Assembly (NCBI GenBank): GCA_029248525.1
Contig: JAQWJE010000048.1
Coordinates: 55,096-119,095 of the forward strand
Direction of reading: 5' to 3'
Source: Candidatus Binatia bacterium
GTDB lineage: Bacteria > Desulfobacterota > Binatia > UBA12015
Length of the DNA: 64,000 bases
Shown here: in pieces, positions 45,245-54,686 of the stretch
How positions within the stretch are numbered: the first letter of the stretch is position 1
How the letters are laid out: the number at the start of each line of letters is the position of its first letter
Notes under the pieces: model-generated
What the model saw: the letters and a program-made list of their open reading frames with translations, nothing else
Databases searched by the model: none
What the model was told of the DNA's origin: nothing
Made by a program: the position numbers and the translations under genes

Positions 45245-47149
45245 TCAAATCCGCCGCACGCGAACCAGCACCAGCGGGATCCCACGGTGTCGCGGCGAAG
45301 CGACGAAAAACGCTCGGGACTCATCCGCAGGAATCCGCCGGATCAAGTCGAACGCAAGTTTGCCTTTCGTGAACGGATTGTTGACCCAACGGCCAGCCTC
45401 GGCTGCATCGACCAGCAGGTAGACCGGCTTTTCAAAAAGCTCAGCCATCCCGACCGTCCTCGAATGGCCCATCGAATACCGGAGCAACTCCTCGAGGTAG
45501 ATCGCATCCGCGCCCGTATAATAGTTGATATTCTCCGCCGGCCGCCCATAGCGATAGCTGGTCAGAACCAGAGCCTCATCTTCCACCAGCTCCTCGAAAT
45601 TGGCCTGCGCCACGGCCACCTGCTCGGCACCGAAGCTGGCCTGGCCGCCCCAGCTTTGATGGGTCCGCCAGCAAAACGTCCCGACAAGGAGAACCCCCAA
45701 TACGAGACCGAAAATCTGGCGGGCCCGCATGCTGTCGCGCAGGCCTGCGGCCAACGCGCCGGAGGCGATCGCGGCGAGGAGCGCCAGAAGAACGTAAGGC
45801 AAGGCACTGGGCACATCTCGATTTATTCCGGAGGCAAGGATGATCACTCCGGCGACCACCACAAAAGACGCCCCGTAGGCCAGCCGCGAAGCACCCTTTT
45901 CCTGAAATCGTCCAATGACAGTGACCAGTTCACGCGCACCAAACAGGACCAGCGGCGTGAACAACAAGAAGGCTCCCGCCAGATAGCGTGGGTCAGCACG
46001 CGTCCAGAAGCTGTAGAAGAGAGTCGCCAGAACGATATAGGGGACCGTCGCCAGAAAAAGGATCGGCCTTCTGATCGACAGGCATGCTCCGAAGATGCCG
46101 AGAGCCAGACCCAGACCGCCAAAAACTTTACTGAATTGACGCAGGTTCCCGGGAAGCGTGGTCTCCAGATGCGAGAGGCGAAACCCGCCGCCCTGATTGA
46201 GCTTCCGGTATTGTCGGGGTCCGCGGATCTGATCCGCCGCCTGCGCGTCGGCAGGCAAAAACAGCTCGGCAAGCAGCGAGTTGTCGTTGTCTTCCTGCGG
46301 CCCCTGCGAGAGAATCTGATTCAACTCCAGAGCCTGAGTGGGCAGCAGCGGATTGCCGGTCGCGATCTGATTGTAGATCAAGAGGGGACTCACCCCGATA
46401 AAGAACGTGAGCACCGCGGCGGCAAGATTCGCTCGGGACCAGGGCCCCTGCCACCAGAGAAGCAGCACGCAAGGCACCAGGTAAAGAATCGCGTCGACGC
46501 GCATGGCGACCGCGTAGCCGGTCAGCAAGCCAGCCAGAAGCAACCGCCCACGCGCAGGCCGAAGGCCGTCGGCAGAGGGAATCAACAAGGCCAACCCGGA
46601 CATGGTGAGTACATGACATGGAACATCCCGCAGGGGAGAGATCGACCAGAGAAGAAGCTCCATCGGCAGCATCGTGGCCATCAGAGCCGCGGCCAGTCCC
46701 AACCAATTTGCGTTGAACAGGCGCCGCGTCACCCAGGCGATCGCGAGCAGAACCAGTCCCATGGCGACCGCATTGACGTCATGCACGGCCGGTTCGCCAA
46801 AGATCATACTCGTAATGGCCAGAATGATCGGAAAACCCGGTGCGTAACGGCTGTAGAGGGCACCGTCGGTGAGGAGGTAGGTCTGACCGAAAACATCGAC
46901 GATCTTTCCGTAGTGCGCATAGGTGAGCATATGGGCAACGTCAGAGGAGTAGGACACGCGACCCGCGCGCAAATTTTCGGCAAAACTCAAGTAGCCAAAC
47001 TGATCGATGGCCAGATACCAGCTTGTGCGATCATGGACCCACAGCACCACCACTGCCGCACCCAGAAGCAAAAAAAGCCACGAAAGTGGTCTCCACCATT
47101 CCTGATCGTGACTCTCTGTTGCACCCACTCTGCCGCCTCCGGTTTTCAT
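45245..47149 (-). CDS. ArnT/GT39-like polytopic glycosyltransferase
   Basis: 634 residues from the ATG at 47149; the longer frame overlaps the divergent gene. About ten membrane segments are visible. Early sequence WYLAIDQFGYLSFAENLRAGRVSYSSD has the acidic residues of the first periplasmic loop used by GT39 lipid-linked sugar transferases. It is divergent from the paralogue at 47254 with about 100 bases between starts, and belongs to a cluster of four large membrane glycosyltransferases. Acceptor and donor are unknown; lipid A or a surface polymer is likely. A frame of about 780 codons on the opposite strand (44900-47242) covers it but is a shadow. Confidence 0.82.
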   Translation of the reverse strand: MKTGGGRVGATESHDQEWWRPLSWLFLLLGAAVVVLWVHDRTSWYLAIDQFGYLSFAENLRAGRVSYSSDVAHMLTYAHYGKIVDVFGQTYLLTDGALYSRYAPGFPIILAITSMIFGEPAVHDVNAVAMGLVLLAIAWVTRRLFNANWLGLAAALMATMLPMELLLWSISPLRDVPCHVLTMSGLALLIPSADGLRPARGRLLLAGLLTGYAVAMRVDAILYLVPCVLLLWWQGPWSRANLAAAVLTFFIGVSPLLIYNQIATGNPLLPTQALELNQILSQGPQEDNDNSLLAELFLPADAQAADQIRGPRQYRKLNQGGGFRLSHLETTLPGNLRQFSKVFGGLGLALGIFGACLSIRRPILFLATVPYIVLATLFYSFWTRADPRYLAGAFLLFTPLVLFGARELVTVIGRFQEKGASRLAYGASFVVVAGVIILASGINRDVPSALPYVLLALLAAIASGALAAGLRDSMRARQIFGLVLGVLLVGTFCWRTHQSWGGQASFGAEQVAVAQANFEELVEDEALVLTSYRYGRPAENINYYTGADAIYLEELLRYSMGHSRTVGMAELFEKPVYLLVDAAEAGRWVNNPFTKGKLAFDLIRRIPADESRAFFVASPRHRGIPLVLVRVRRI

Positions 47150-47253
47150 CGTTATCAGGTCTTGCCGACCAGCACATCCGCGATTTCCCCAAAGCCGGGT
47201 CATCCTGATCCGGCGCTTCTCCCCGGCGCCGGTCTCGGATAGAACCTCTCTCC

Positions 47254-49440
47254 GTGACCAGCGAGACCAAATCGGACCGGACCTCCCAGGGCCCCGGCAG
47301 CTGGCTCGACTCCCTGACCGCGCTGGTCTTTGTGGCAACGCTGATCTGGCAATGGCCGATTTTTGATCGCTGGCTCGCACTCCTCGACGAAGGCTATGTG
47401 CTGGGCATTGCCGATCAGATCAACCAGGGACGCGTTCTCTACCGTGACGTCACGATCGACGCGCCGCTACCAGGCTCGTTTCATCTACTGGCGTGGTGGT
47501 TCCAATGGGTGGGCACCTCGGTGCTGAGCTCTCGTATCCTGACGATGTTCGGATTTGCCGCGGTCGTCAGCGCCCTCTTCCGCATTGCCCGCTCGCTGAC
47601 CTCCACGGGCTGGGCAATCGCTCTGGTCGGCGTCCTTTGGAGCTACCGGATTTGGGCCTTCCCGCATTGGCAGTTCTATGGCTACGCATTGATGGCCGCC
47701 ACGCTGGCCACGATCTCGTTTGCGCTCGTTGTCCGCAGCGGTGCCAACCGAACTGGCAGCCTGCTGCTGGCCGGAATCGTCGCGGGGGCTGCCATTCTCT
47801 GCAAACAGGATTACGGCGGTGCCACCAGCCTGACCACCGGGCTTGCTCTGCTGCTGCTGCCCTGGCTCCATCCAGATGCTCCCAGAGGGCTTGTCGCCCG
47901 CCTGCGACCGGCGGCTCTTTTCAGCATCGGGGCTTTCGGTCTGATTCTTCCCACCCTTGCCTGGTACGGGATGCACGGAGCCCTGGACGAGCTCTATTAC
48001 CAGACCGTTGTTTTCCCGTTTCAGGTTCTTGGCAACATCCCCCACACCACCCTGCCCGCGCCGTGGCCGCTACTCGGTCAGGATGCTGCGATTCGCGCGG
48101 GCATCGGAAACTACTTTCCCTCCATTCTGGCCACTCTTTGGTGGAATGAATGCGCGGATTGCCTGATCAGTGGTCTGGGCACCGGCCCTCTCTATCGGGA
48201 CACCTGGTTCTGGGATGCCTTGCTGAAGATTCTTTTCTGGCTCCCCATCGTTCTTCCCGTCGCGCTCCTGCTCGCGTGGACCCCCATCATTTATACCGAT
48301 CTGCGGGCACGACGAATGAGCAATCATACAGTTGCCCGGGTGCTGACCATATCATTCGCTTTCGGCTTTCTGCTGGCATTCAACCCACCACGCGACTGGG
48401 TCCATCTGATGATGGTCTATCCGGCCACCGTGCTGCTGCCGGGGGCGGCGCTGAGCTTCAGCCTCGCACAGCGATTATCTCGGTCGGCTCGATCGATTTT
48501 CATCGGAATCCTCGGCCTCGCAACAGCCAGCCTCCTCCTGCTCAGCGGAGCGCTGATGGTCGACCTCAGAGGCACCATGGACCATTACCTCCCATCGGAG
48601 CGAGGGGGGATCTACGCCGACCGACAGAACGGACCGGTTCTGGAAGAGACCCTGTCGTGGATCGAGCAGCATGTTCCCGAAGAAGCAATCCTGCCGGTCT
48701 TCCCCACCCAACCCACCATCGGATTTCTCGCTGGCCGCCCACCTGCAGGAGGCTTTTTTATTATCTGGCCAGGACAGGCCGAAGGACGCGACGCGCGGGT
48801 GCTGGCCGACCTCGATGAGACCATACCTCATATCATCTTCAGTCTTTCCCAATGGGGGCACCTGCCTCCGTTCGCGGAGAACGCGCCGGTACTCTTCGAT
48901 ACTCTGGTGGCAGATTGGGAAATCGAGAAGGTCTTCTCCCCCGACCCCAAGGGCCCGATCGTCCTTGCCCTCAGTCGAGAGACCGAAACCCCCGCCCATC
49001 GTGCGCGGCAACCGCTGGCTCCGCCTGCAGGAACGCGCCAACAATCCTGGCCATTTCGCGAGGTTTGGACCCATCCCTCGGGAGCGAGTCGAAGCGAGAT
49101 TCCGGTTTCCATTACCGTCCCGACAGGTCATCCCTTGCTACGGACGGCTATAGGCATGAACCCTGATCAATGGTTCGGACCACCGAGCGCGCCGGCTACC
49201 TTCGAAATCCTGCAACGGATTGATTCCGGCAACGGCCCCCCTACCGAACGGATTCTTTTCCAGCAGACAATCGAGCCCCGCCGCACCCTGGACGACCGCC
49301 AATGGCAGCCGGCCGCACTGGATCTGCGCGAGGCGTCCGGGACAACCCTGAATTTGATTTTCCGGATTTCGACGAACGCTCCCGAACAGCAATCCCTGTG
49401 GGGATGGTCGGTGCCGGAGCTCGAAACCGACGCTCGCTAG
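47254..49440 (+). CDS. Polytopic GT39-like membrane protein with C-terminal beta domain (paralogue A)
   Basis: 728 residues from a GTG at 47254. The first loop reads RWLALLDEGYVLGIADQINQGRVLYRDVTIDAPLP, followed by a family motif ILCKQDYGGATS and, in the last membrane part, FNPPRDWVHLMMVYPAT. The C-terminal 200 residues lie outside the membrane and form a beta-rich domain (LDLREASGTTLNLIFRIST) like a carbohydrate-binding module. It is closely similar to the proteins at 49472 and 51728. Likely a lipid-linked sugar transferase of the cell envelope. The gene converges with its paralogue. Confidence 0.8.
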   Translation: MTSETKSDRTSQGPGSWLDSLTALVFVATLIWQWPIFDRWLALLDEGYVLGIADQINQGRVLYRDVTIDAPLPGSFHLLAWWFQWVGTSVLSSRILTMFGFAAVVSALFRIARSLTSTGWAIALVGVLWSYRIWAFPHWQFYGYALMAATLATISFALVVRSGANRTGSLLLAGIVAGAAILCKQDYGGATSLTTGLALLLLPWLHPDAPRGLVARLRPAALFSIGAFGLILPTLAWYGMHGALDELYYQTVVFPFQVLGNIPHTTLPAPWPLLGQDAAIRAGIGNYFPSILATLWWNECADCLISGLGTGPLYRDTWFWDALLKILFWLPIVLPVALLLAWTPIIYTDLRARRMSNHTVARVLTISFAFGFLLAFNPPRDWVHLMMVYPATVLLPGAALSFSLAQRLSRSARSIFIGILGLATASLLLLSGALMVDLRGTMDHYLPSERGGIYADRQNGPVLEETLSWIEQHVPEEAILPVFPTQPTIGFLAGRPPAGGFFIIWPGQAEGRDARVLADLDETIPHIIFSLSQWGHLPPFAENAPVLFDTLVADWEIEKVFSPDPKGPIVLALSRETETPAHRARQPLAPPAGTRQQSWPFREVWTHPSGASRSEIPVSITVPTGHPLLRTAIGMNPDQWFGPPSAPATFEILQRIDSGNGPPTERILFQQTIEPRRTLDDRQWQPAALDLREASGTTLNLIFRISTNAPEQQSLWGWSVPELETDAR

Positions 49441-49461
49441 AACAGGCCTGCGAGGCCTGTT
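49441..49461. terminator. Hairpin between converging GT39 paralogues
   Basis: AACAGGCCT and AGGCCTGTT form a perfect nine-base stem with a three-base loop immediately after the stop of the plus-strand gene. It has no long T-run on either strand, so termination strength is uncertain. Confidence 0.5.
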
Positions 49462-49471
49462 GCTATTCCGG

Positions 49472-51619
49472 TCAGCGTTCGAGACGAATTGTATGAAATC
49501 CGGCCAACCGTTCCTTTGAATTTTCGGACGATCCGTCGGTTACCGCAAACTCCAGAATCACATCACGCCCACGGAACGCACCGATATCCATCTCACCCAA
49601 AAACCATCTTCTTGCATCGATCGATTGCCGCGGATCGATCGCCGGCCAGATAGCCTCCTCAAGAAGCGCTCCTTCGGGCTCCCGCACCCGGACAATAAAG
49701 CCATGCGGACCCCCGGGAGTCTCCATCCACTCATCCGGACGTACGCCGTAGGAAAAGGTCAGTCGGGAAGCATCCACTGGGAGGCGAAGTGCAAAGCTCG
49801 CCGGTTTCTCTTTTCCTTGCGCTCCGCTGGCGGGCGCAAGAACCTCGGCAAAGGGCCACGCCTCCCAAAAGGTGTCCGATTCGTGCGCACCAAGTTCGCG
49901 CAGCCCCCAACCCGCGGCGGGCTTTTCTCGCTGAAGACCGACTAGCAGAGGCCCCATGGGCTCTTCGGTAAAGACGCGGTCGATCGTAAAATGATCGACC
50001 AGATATTGATAAAGCTCGGGAGCATTTTCCTCAAAAGAACCCAAGTGAGCGTATTGTGAGAGGCTGTAGACCACGCGTGGCACTTGATGGTCTTCAAGGT
50101 CGGCCAGAATGCGCTCATCGCGGCCCTCCTCCTGCACGGGCCAGATCACGTGGAACCCACCGGCCACGCGCCGATCGGCCAAAAACGGCAGCATGGGTTG
50201 CAGCGGATAGACGGGCAGAAATTCCGAATCCGCATCTTCGCCCGCCCAGGCAAGAACCTGATTCAGGATCGGCCCGTTCTGCACATCCGCGTAAACACCT
50301 GCTCGGGGCGAATTGATCACCGCCGTCATCTGGAGCCGCAACTCCAGAGCCAGATAGGCGCTCACGACCATCAAAACCCCGACCGCACCGACCGCGGCTC
50401 GCCAGCATGCCAAGCGGACCATCGGCGGGAAGCGACCTTGGAGGTCCGCGCACAAGACAGCCAGAAGCGCCATTTGGGGCGGAAGGATCATCATCAGGTG
50501 CGTCCAATCCCGCGGCGGGGGGAACGCGAGCAGAAAACCTCCGGCAAAACCGATCAGCAGAAAGCGCGCTGGAGGAAGAGGAGGTCGGGTTTTCGCCGCG
50601 GCCCGGAGAGAACCCGGCACCCAAAGAAGAAAGGCTGCGAAAAAAGAGAAGACCGGGATCCAGAATGCGAGCTTGAGCCCGATTTCCCAGAGCGCCGTTT
50701 CTCGCAAGATCCAGCCCGTCGAAATCGGCCCCCAGAAAAGGGTGACCAGAATCGCCGGAAAGTAATGTCCGATCTGTGCACGAAACTCGGTATCTTGTGT
50801 CCAGAACGGCCACAGGTCCGGTAGCCGCGGATAGGGATTAAAGCTGGTCGCCCCGCGAAGCGGTTGCAGAACGGCTTGCGTGTAAAATTCGACCAGGACG
50901 CCATCCATACCGAGGGCCAGCAAGCCTGCGAGCACCACCACCAGAGCGCCCATCCCGAAGATCGCCGGGCGCAGGAGAAAGAGATACCACGGCTGCAGTC
51001 CCTCCCGACGCAACCAGGGCAGGAGCAACATGGCCAACCCCAGTCCGCCGGTTACGCCGAGGCCGTAGTCCTGCTTGCAGAGGATCGCACTACCCGCGAC
51101 CAGCCCCGCTACAAAGAGTCCGCTCCGCGAACCCGACTCCCAGAAATGAATCGCCAGCGCCGCTGCCAGAGTGATCAGGGAGGCGGAAGCCAGAGAGTAG
51201 CTATAAACCTGCCAATGCGGGAATGCCCAGATCCGGTAGGCGAGGAGAAACACCACGAACACCATGGCGACCGGGCGCGAAACCACCGCCCTCAGGATCC
51301 GAAAGAAGGCCGCCACGTAGACCGCAAATCCGATCAACGCGAGGTAACGCGAGCTCAAGACCGAGGTCTCGAAGAGGCGAAACCAGAACGCAAGAATATG
51401 AAACGCACCCGGAAAGGGATTGTCGACGTAAATATCGCCATAGAGCGAGTCACCGCGGTTGATATCCGCCGCGATGGCATGGATATAGCCCTCATCCAAA
51501 AGTCCGATCCATCGATCGAAGAAAAAGAGCGGATATAGAAGCGTCACCAATCCGATGCCGAGCATCAGCCAAATGTCGGTGCGGTCAAACTGCTGGAAAT
51601 TTTTGGTTTCATCCGCCAT
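49472..51619 (-). CDS. Polytopic GT39-like membrane protein with C-terminal beta domain (paralogue B)
   Basis: 715 residues. The first loop RWIGLLDEGYIHAIAADINRGDSLYGDIYVDNPFPGAFH is nearly the same as in paralogue A, as are ILCKQDYGLGVTG and FPPPRDWTHLMMILPP. About ten membrane segments are predicted, followed by a soluble C-terminus (EMDIGAFRGRDVILEFAVTD). The conserved DE, KQD and PRDW-H residues in all three paralogues mark the probable active site. It is divergent from paralogue C with about 108 bases between starts. Function inferred to be sugar transfer in the envelope. Confidence 0.8.
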   Translation of the reverse strand: MADETKNFQQFDRTDIWLMLGIGLVTLLYPLFFFDRWIGLLDEGYIHAIAADINRGDSLYGDIYVDNPFPGAFHILAFWFRLFETSVLSSRYLALIGFAVYVAAFFRILRAVVSRPVAMVFVVFLLAYRIWAFPHWQVYSYSLASASLITLAAALAIHFWESGSRSGLFVAGLVAGSAILCKQDYGLGVTGGLGLAMLLLPWLRREGLQPWYLFLLRPAIFGMGALVVVLAGLLALGMDGVLVEFYTQAVLQPLRGATSFNPYPRLPDLWPFWTQDTEFRAQIGHYFPAILVTLFWGPISTGWILRETALWEIGLKLAFWIPVFSFFAAFLLWVPGSLRAAAKTRPPLPPARFLLIGFAGGFLLAFPPPRDWTHLMMILPPQMALLAVLCADLQGRFPPMVRLACWRAAVGAVGVLMVVSAYLALELRLQMTAVINSPRAGVYADVQNGPILNQVLAWAGEDADSEFLPVYPLQPMLPFLADRRVAGGFHVIWPVQEEGRDERILADLEDHQVPRVVYSLSQYAHLGSFEENAPELYQYLVDHFTIDRVFTEEPMGPLLVGLQREKPAAGWGLRELGAHESDTFWEAWPFAEVLAPASGAQGKEKPASFALRLPVDASRLTFSYGVRPDEWMETPGGPHGFIVRVREPEGALLEEAIWPAIDPRQSIDARRWFLGEMDIGAFRGRDVILEFAVTDGSSENSKERLAGFHTIRLER

Positions 51620-51727
51620 GGGCCGGTCCTGACTCTAGCATCCTTGCGCCCTTGTTCTCGAACGTTTCGTTCCGGCGATGCCTTCGAGCGTTTACCCGCT
51701 TCCTGCGCGCTGGTAGAAGCGATTGGC

Positions 51728-54061
51728 ATGGTTGAGTCGCGCGAAAGCTTCCGGGCGCAAAGAGCACACGGGGCAGCACACGAGGGCCCCGCTGCACCCG
51801 GGACAGTCGCGGACGCGTGGATCGCATGCGGCCTGGCGCTCCTGGCAGCCGCCGTCCACTGGCCACTCCTGCTGGCTGTCGCCGGCGGATGCGACGAGTG
51901 GCATGTGCTGCAAATCGGCGTGAACCTCCGGCACGGAGATCTCCTCTACACAGACACCAACCATATTGCCGGTCCCGGCAGCTTCTACGGGATGGCCGCG
52001 CTCTTTTCGATCTTTGGGGAGAGTCTGCTGGTCGCCCGTCTCACGATACTTGTACTCTTCTCGGGACTCGTAAGCGTCACCTACCTGCTCTGCCGACGGC
52101 TGACCGGGACGACCGCGTCTATTCTGGCGGCACTTGTCCTGATCGCTCTTCGGCTATGGACGTTTCCTCATTTCGCGATCTTTCATTACGCCACGACCGC
52201 TCTCATCCTCGTCACGATCGGCTTCTGGACCCTCCGCGCCCACGACAACCCCTCAAATCCGAGAATCGCCGCCGCTGGACTTGTCTGCGGGTTGGCCTTC
52301 CTGACCAAGCAGGATTCCGGCGCATTGGGCGGAGCCGGTGCTTTCCTCGCCCTGCTGATCGGCTTCGCCCTCCAGCGCTATCGTCAACCTCCCGGCCGTT
52401 CGCTTCCGGGCAAGGCTCTCGTCTTTATCGCCGCCGCGGCAACACCATTCCTGCTCGCCTGTCTCTACTTTCTCGCCCGGGGAGGCCTCGGACCTTATCT
52501 CTGGCAAACGATCTACGATCCCATTTTTCTGAATGCTCTTTTTGGCGCGGGAGCAGGCCCCGATGCGGCCGACTATCTGGATATACCGCGCCTCTTCCCG
52601 CTGGGAGAGCAGGACCCTGAAGTGCGCAGGTTTCTTTTCAGCTGGATGCCGGGCCTCGTTTGGGATCTGCATTGGAGAGATATTCTCGACAGCTGGATCT
52701 ATCGCGAAACTTCGTGGCTCGACCTGAGTCTGAAGCTGATCTATCGCCTGCCAACTTTGGTGCTTCTTCTCGAGGCTATTCTTCTCGCATGGCGCTGGCT
52801 CGGTGGCGGAAAACACCAGGCACCCATCGATATGCTTGCCGCCCGCGCCGCACAATTGGCATTCACCGCCGGAGTTTGGATGGCCTTTTCCAAGCCGCGC
52901 GACTGGATTCATTTCTCCATTCTCCTGACCGCCTTCCTGCCGATTCTGGCGCGCCAGGTCGATGCCTTCCTCCGACGCTTGCCGGGCCTATGGCAGCCGG
53001 TTTTCTATCTGCCCGCTGGCGCGGCCTTCCTGCTTTTCCTCGCAGGCAGCGCCCATCTCGAGGTCCGTGCTCTGGAAACCTTCAATACACCCGTCGAAGG
53101 CGTGCGAGGGACCGTTTGGGTGCGGCCAGAAGACGCGATTGCGTATCAGGAGTTGATCAACCACCTACGCGAAACCCCAGAGGACCAACCTGTTCTGGTC
53201 GTCCCCTGCCTGCCGGTTCTGAGCTTTCTTTCCGACCGCCCACCACTCTCGCGCTTCATCTGGCTCTGGCCGCGAGACGCGTATGCGGATCGGGACCAAC
53301 AAATTATCGCCGACCTCGAGGCTCGCCCCGATACCAGCATCGTTTACACCCTGATGCACACACCCTTTGCCCCGCGCCCGCAAGTCACGGTACCGAAGCT
53401 TTACGACTATCTGGCCGAAAACTATCGGATGGCAGAAGTCCATGGAGCCCCCGACAGGCTCTCCTGCGGGATTGCCGAACGCCGCCCACCGGCAACCACG
53501 CTCGACACAACGACCGGGAAACACAGCGAGGCCCCGGGCGCGTCGATCCTGCTCTACCGGAAGCTCAACCAGGCCAGTGCGCGTACCGACCAGAACGCTC
53601 AGGTCCCCGCCACCGACATCGCCGGGGTCGAGAACTGGCCTCTTACAAGGAACGTGCTGTTCCTCGAACCGGGCACCGAGCGACCGAATCAGTTGGCCAT
53701 CACCACACACGTGCCACCAGCCGCGCGGCTCCGAACCGCCGCCGGCGTTCATCCCGATCGCTGGCAAAGTCTGGGGCCCTTTCCCCTGCGGCTCGCGATT
53801 GAAATTCGCTCAAAACGCGGAAGCGAGACGCTGTTTCTCGAAGACTTCGACGTGTTCCGGAACCCCCGGGAGCGTCTCTGGCAGGAAATCGACATCGACC
53901 TCTCGGCGTGGGCTGGGGAAAATGTCGAGATCGTCTTTCGTGCGACGGCCTTGGGCTGGAATGCCGGACAAAAGGATCTGGCGGGCTTCGCCGAGCCGAG
54001 AATCCTGATCGGTGCCCCCGCAACGGAAACCAACCGTTCCCCGGCAACGATCCGGCCCTGA
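51728..54061 (+). CDS. Polytopic GT39-like membrane protein with C-terminal beta domain (paralogue C)
   Basis: 777 residues from the ATG at 51728; the frame upstream is short and without homology. The plan is the same as A and B, but the residues drift: the first loop has GGCDEWHVLQIGVNLRHGDLLYTDTN, the KQD motif is FLTKQDSGALGG and the late motif is FSKPRDWIHFSILLTAF. The acidic DE and PRDW-H remain. The C-terminal domain EIDIDLSAWAGENVEIVFRATA is longer. It is the most divergent of the three and may act on another substrate. Confidence 0.78.
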   Translation: MVESRESFRAQRAHGAAHEGPAAPGTVADAWIACGLALLAAAVHWPLLLAVAGGCDEWHVLQIGVNLRHGDLLYTDTNHIAGPGSFYGMAALFSIFGESLLVARLTILVLFSGLVSVTYLLCRRLTGTTASILAALVLIALRLWTFPHFAIFHYATTALILVTIGFWTLRAHDNPSNPRIAAAGLVCGLAFLTKQDSGALGGAGAFLALLIGFALQRYRQPPGRSLPGKALVFIAAAATPFLLACLYFLARGGLGPYLWQTIYDPIFLNALFGAGAGPDAADYLDIPRLFPLGEQDPEVRRFLFSWMPGLVWDLHWRDILDSWIYRETSWLDLSLKLIYRLPTLVLLLEAILLAWRWLGGGKHQAPIDMLAARAAQLAFTAGVWMAFSKPRDWIHFSILLTAFLPILARQVDAFLRRLPGLWQPVFYLPAGAAFLLFLAGSAHLEVRALETFNTPVEGVRGTVWVRPEDAIAYQELINHLRETPEDQPVLVVPCLPVLSFLSDRPPLSRFIWLWPRDAYADRDQQIIADLEARPDTSIVYTLMHTPFAPRPQVTVPKLYDYLAENYRMAEVHGAPDRLSCGIAERRPPATTLDTTTGKHSEAPGASILLYRKLNQASARTDQNAQVPATDIAGVENWPLTRNVLFLEPGTERPNQLAITTHVPPAARLRTAAGVHPDRWQSLGPFPLRLAIEIRSKRGSETLFLEDFDVFRNPRERLWQEIDIDLSAWAGENVEIVFRATALGWNAGQKDLAGFAEPRILIGAPATETNRSPATIRP

Positions 54062-54146
54062 CGGGAAGTCCCGCGAGACGACGGCCTGGGTTCTCTGGCG
54101 TGCACCTGCGTCTGCTGTGACTCTGATGAACCCGGCCCGGCCATCC

Positions 54147-54197
54147 CCAAAAACAAATCGAGCCGATCGGCGGGCATGCCTCCCACCGACCGGCTCG
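54147..54197 (-). terminator. Rho-independent terminator after the VOC gene
   Basis: Minus strand: CGAGCCG with CGGCTCG (plus 54159-54165 and 54191-54197), extended by CCGAC/ATCGG pairs, followed by ATTTGTTTTTGG. It lies about 27 bases after the stop of the VOC gene. Confidence 0.8.
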
Positions 54198-54223
54198 AAA
54201 TCCATCCTGTGAAGGGCGGCTCG

Positions 54224-54592
54224 TCAGCCCATCTTGAAAAAGACAGCCTTGTTGCCGTCGAGGTCGCGAAAATAACCGCCGTAAAAGCCAGGCATCCGCT
54301 CAGCCGGAGCGCCTTCGTCGCTGGCCCCGAGTGACAGGGCTTTCGCATGAAGCTCATTGACCTGCTCGGTCGTCTGGCAGCCGAAAGCGAGCATATTGCC
54401 GTTGCCCGGCTGCGGGTCTTGCTCGTTGTAGGGAATACAGGGGGCCAGTATCGGCTTGTCCATCGCTTCTCCGATAAAGGCAATGCGACCAATATCCATC
54501 AGGAGCTTGGCGCCAAGGGGCTCCAGGAGTTCCAGCCAGAATCCCTTGCACTTCTCCATATCCGTTGTGCCGATGGTGACGTATCCGATCAT
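54224..54592 (-). CDS. VOC (glyoxalase/bleomycin resistance) family protein
   Basis: 122 residues from the ATG at 54592, with GGAGAG upstream; an ATG at 54619 in frame is less likely. The pattern MIGYVTIGTTDMEKCKGFWLELLEPLGA, then NGNMLAFGCQTTEQVNELHAKAL and the ending GGYFRDLDGNKAVFF is the paired beta-alpha-beta-beta-beta fold of the VOC superfamily. One domain implies a homodimer. The activity is not predictable; most relatives are annotated as lyases or resistance proteins. It reads against the downstream GT39 paralogue C and ends in a strong terminator. Confidence 0.9.
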   Translation of the reverse strand: MIGYVTIGTTDMEKCKGFWLELLEPLGAKLLMDIGRIAFIGEAMDKPILAPCIPYNEQDPQPGNGNMLAFGCQTTEQVNELHAKALSLGASDEGAPAERMPGFYGGYFRDLDGNKAVFFKMG

Positions 54593-54613
54593 TTTTCTCT
54601 CCTCAAAATAAGT

Positions 54614-54679
54614 CTGCACGCCCGAATTGGGCGTGCAGATCTATTAGCTCATATGAGGATTCTTGCACCAGCAAGAATC
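54614..54679 (-). repeat. Two hairpins between the CxxCH gene and the VOC gene
   Basis: CTGCACGCCC/GGGCGTGCAG (54614-54623/54629-54638) is a perfect ten-base repeat; on the minus strand it is followed by ACTTATTTT. GATTCTTGC/GCAAGAATC (54658-54666/54671-54679) is a second perfect repeat with a four-base loop. They sit after the CxxCH gene stop and before the VOC ribosome site, so they probably end transcription of the former; an operator role is possible. Confidence 0.6.
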
Positions 54680-54686
54680 GTCGGCT

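Noticed and set aside
44900..47242. 780-codon plus-strand frame across the GT39-like gene
   Set aside because: It crosses three loci, is rich in Arg, Gln and Pro, and has no domain; the minus-strand membrane protein has clear family features.
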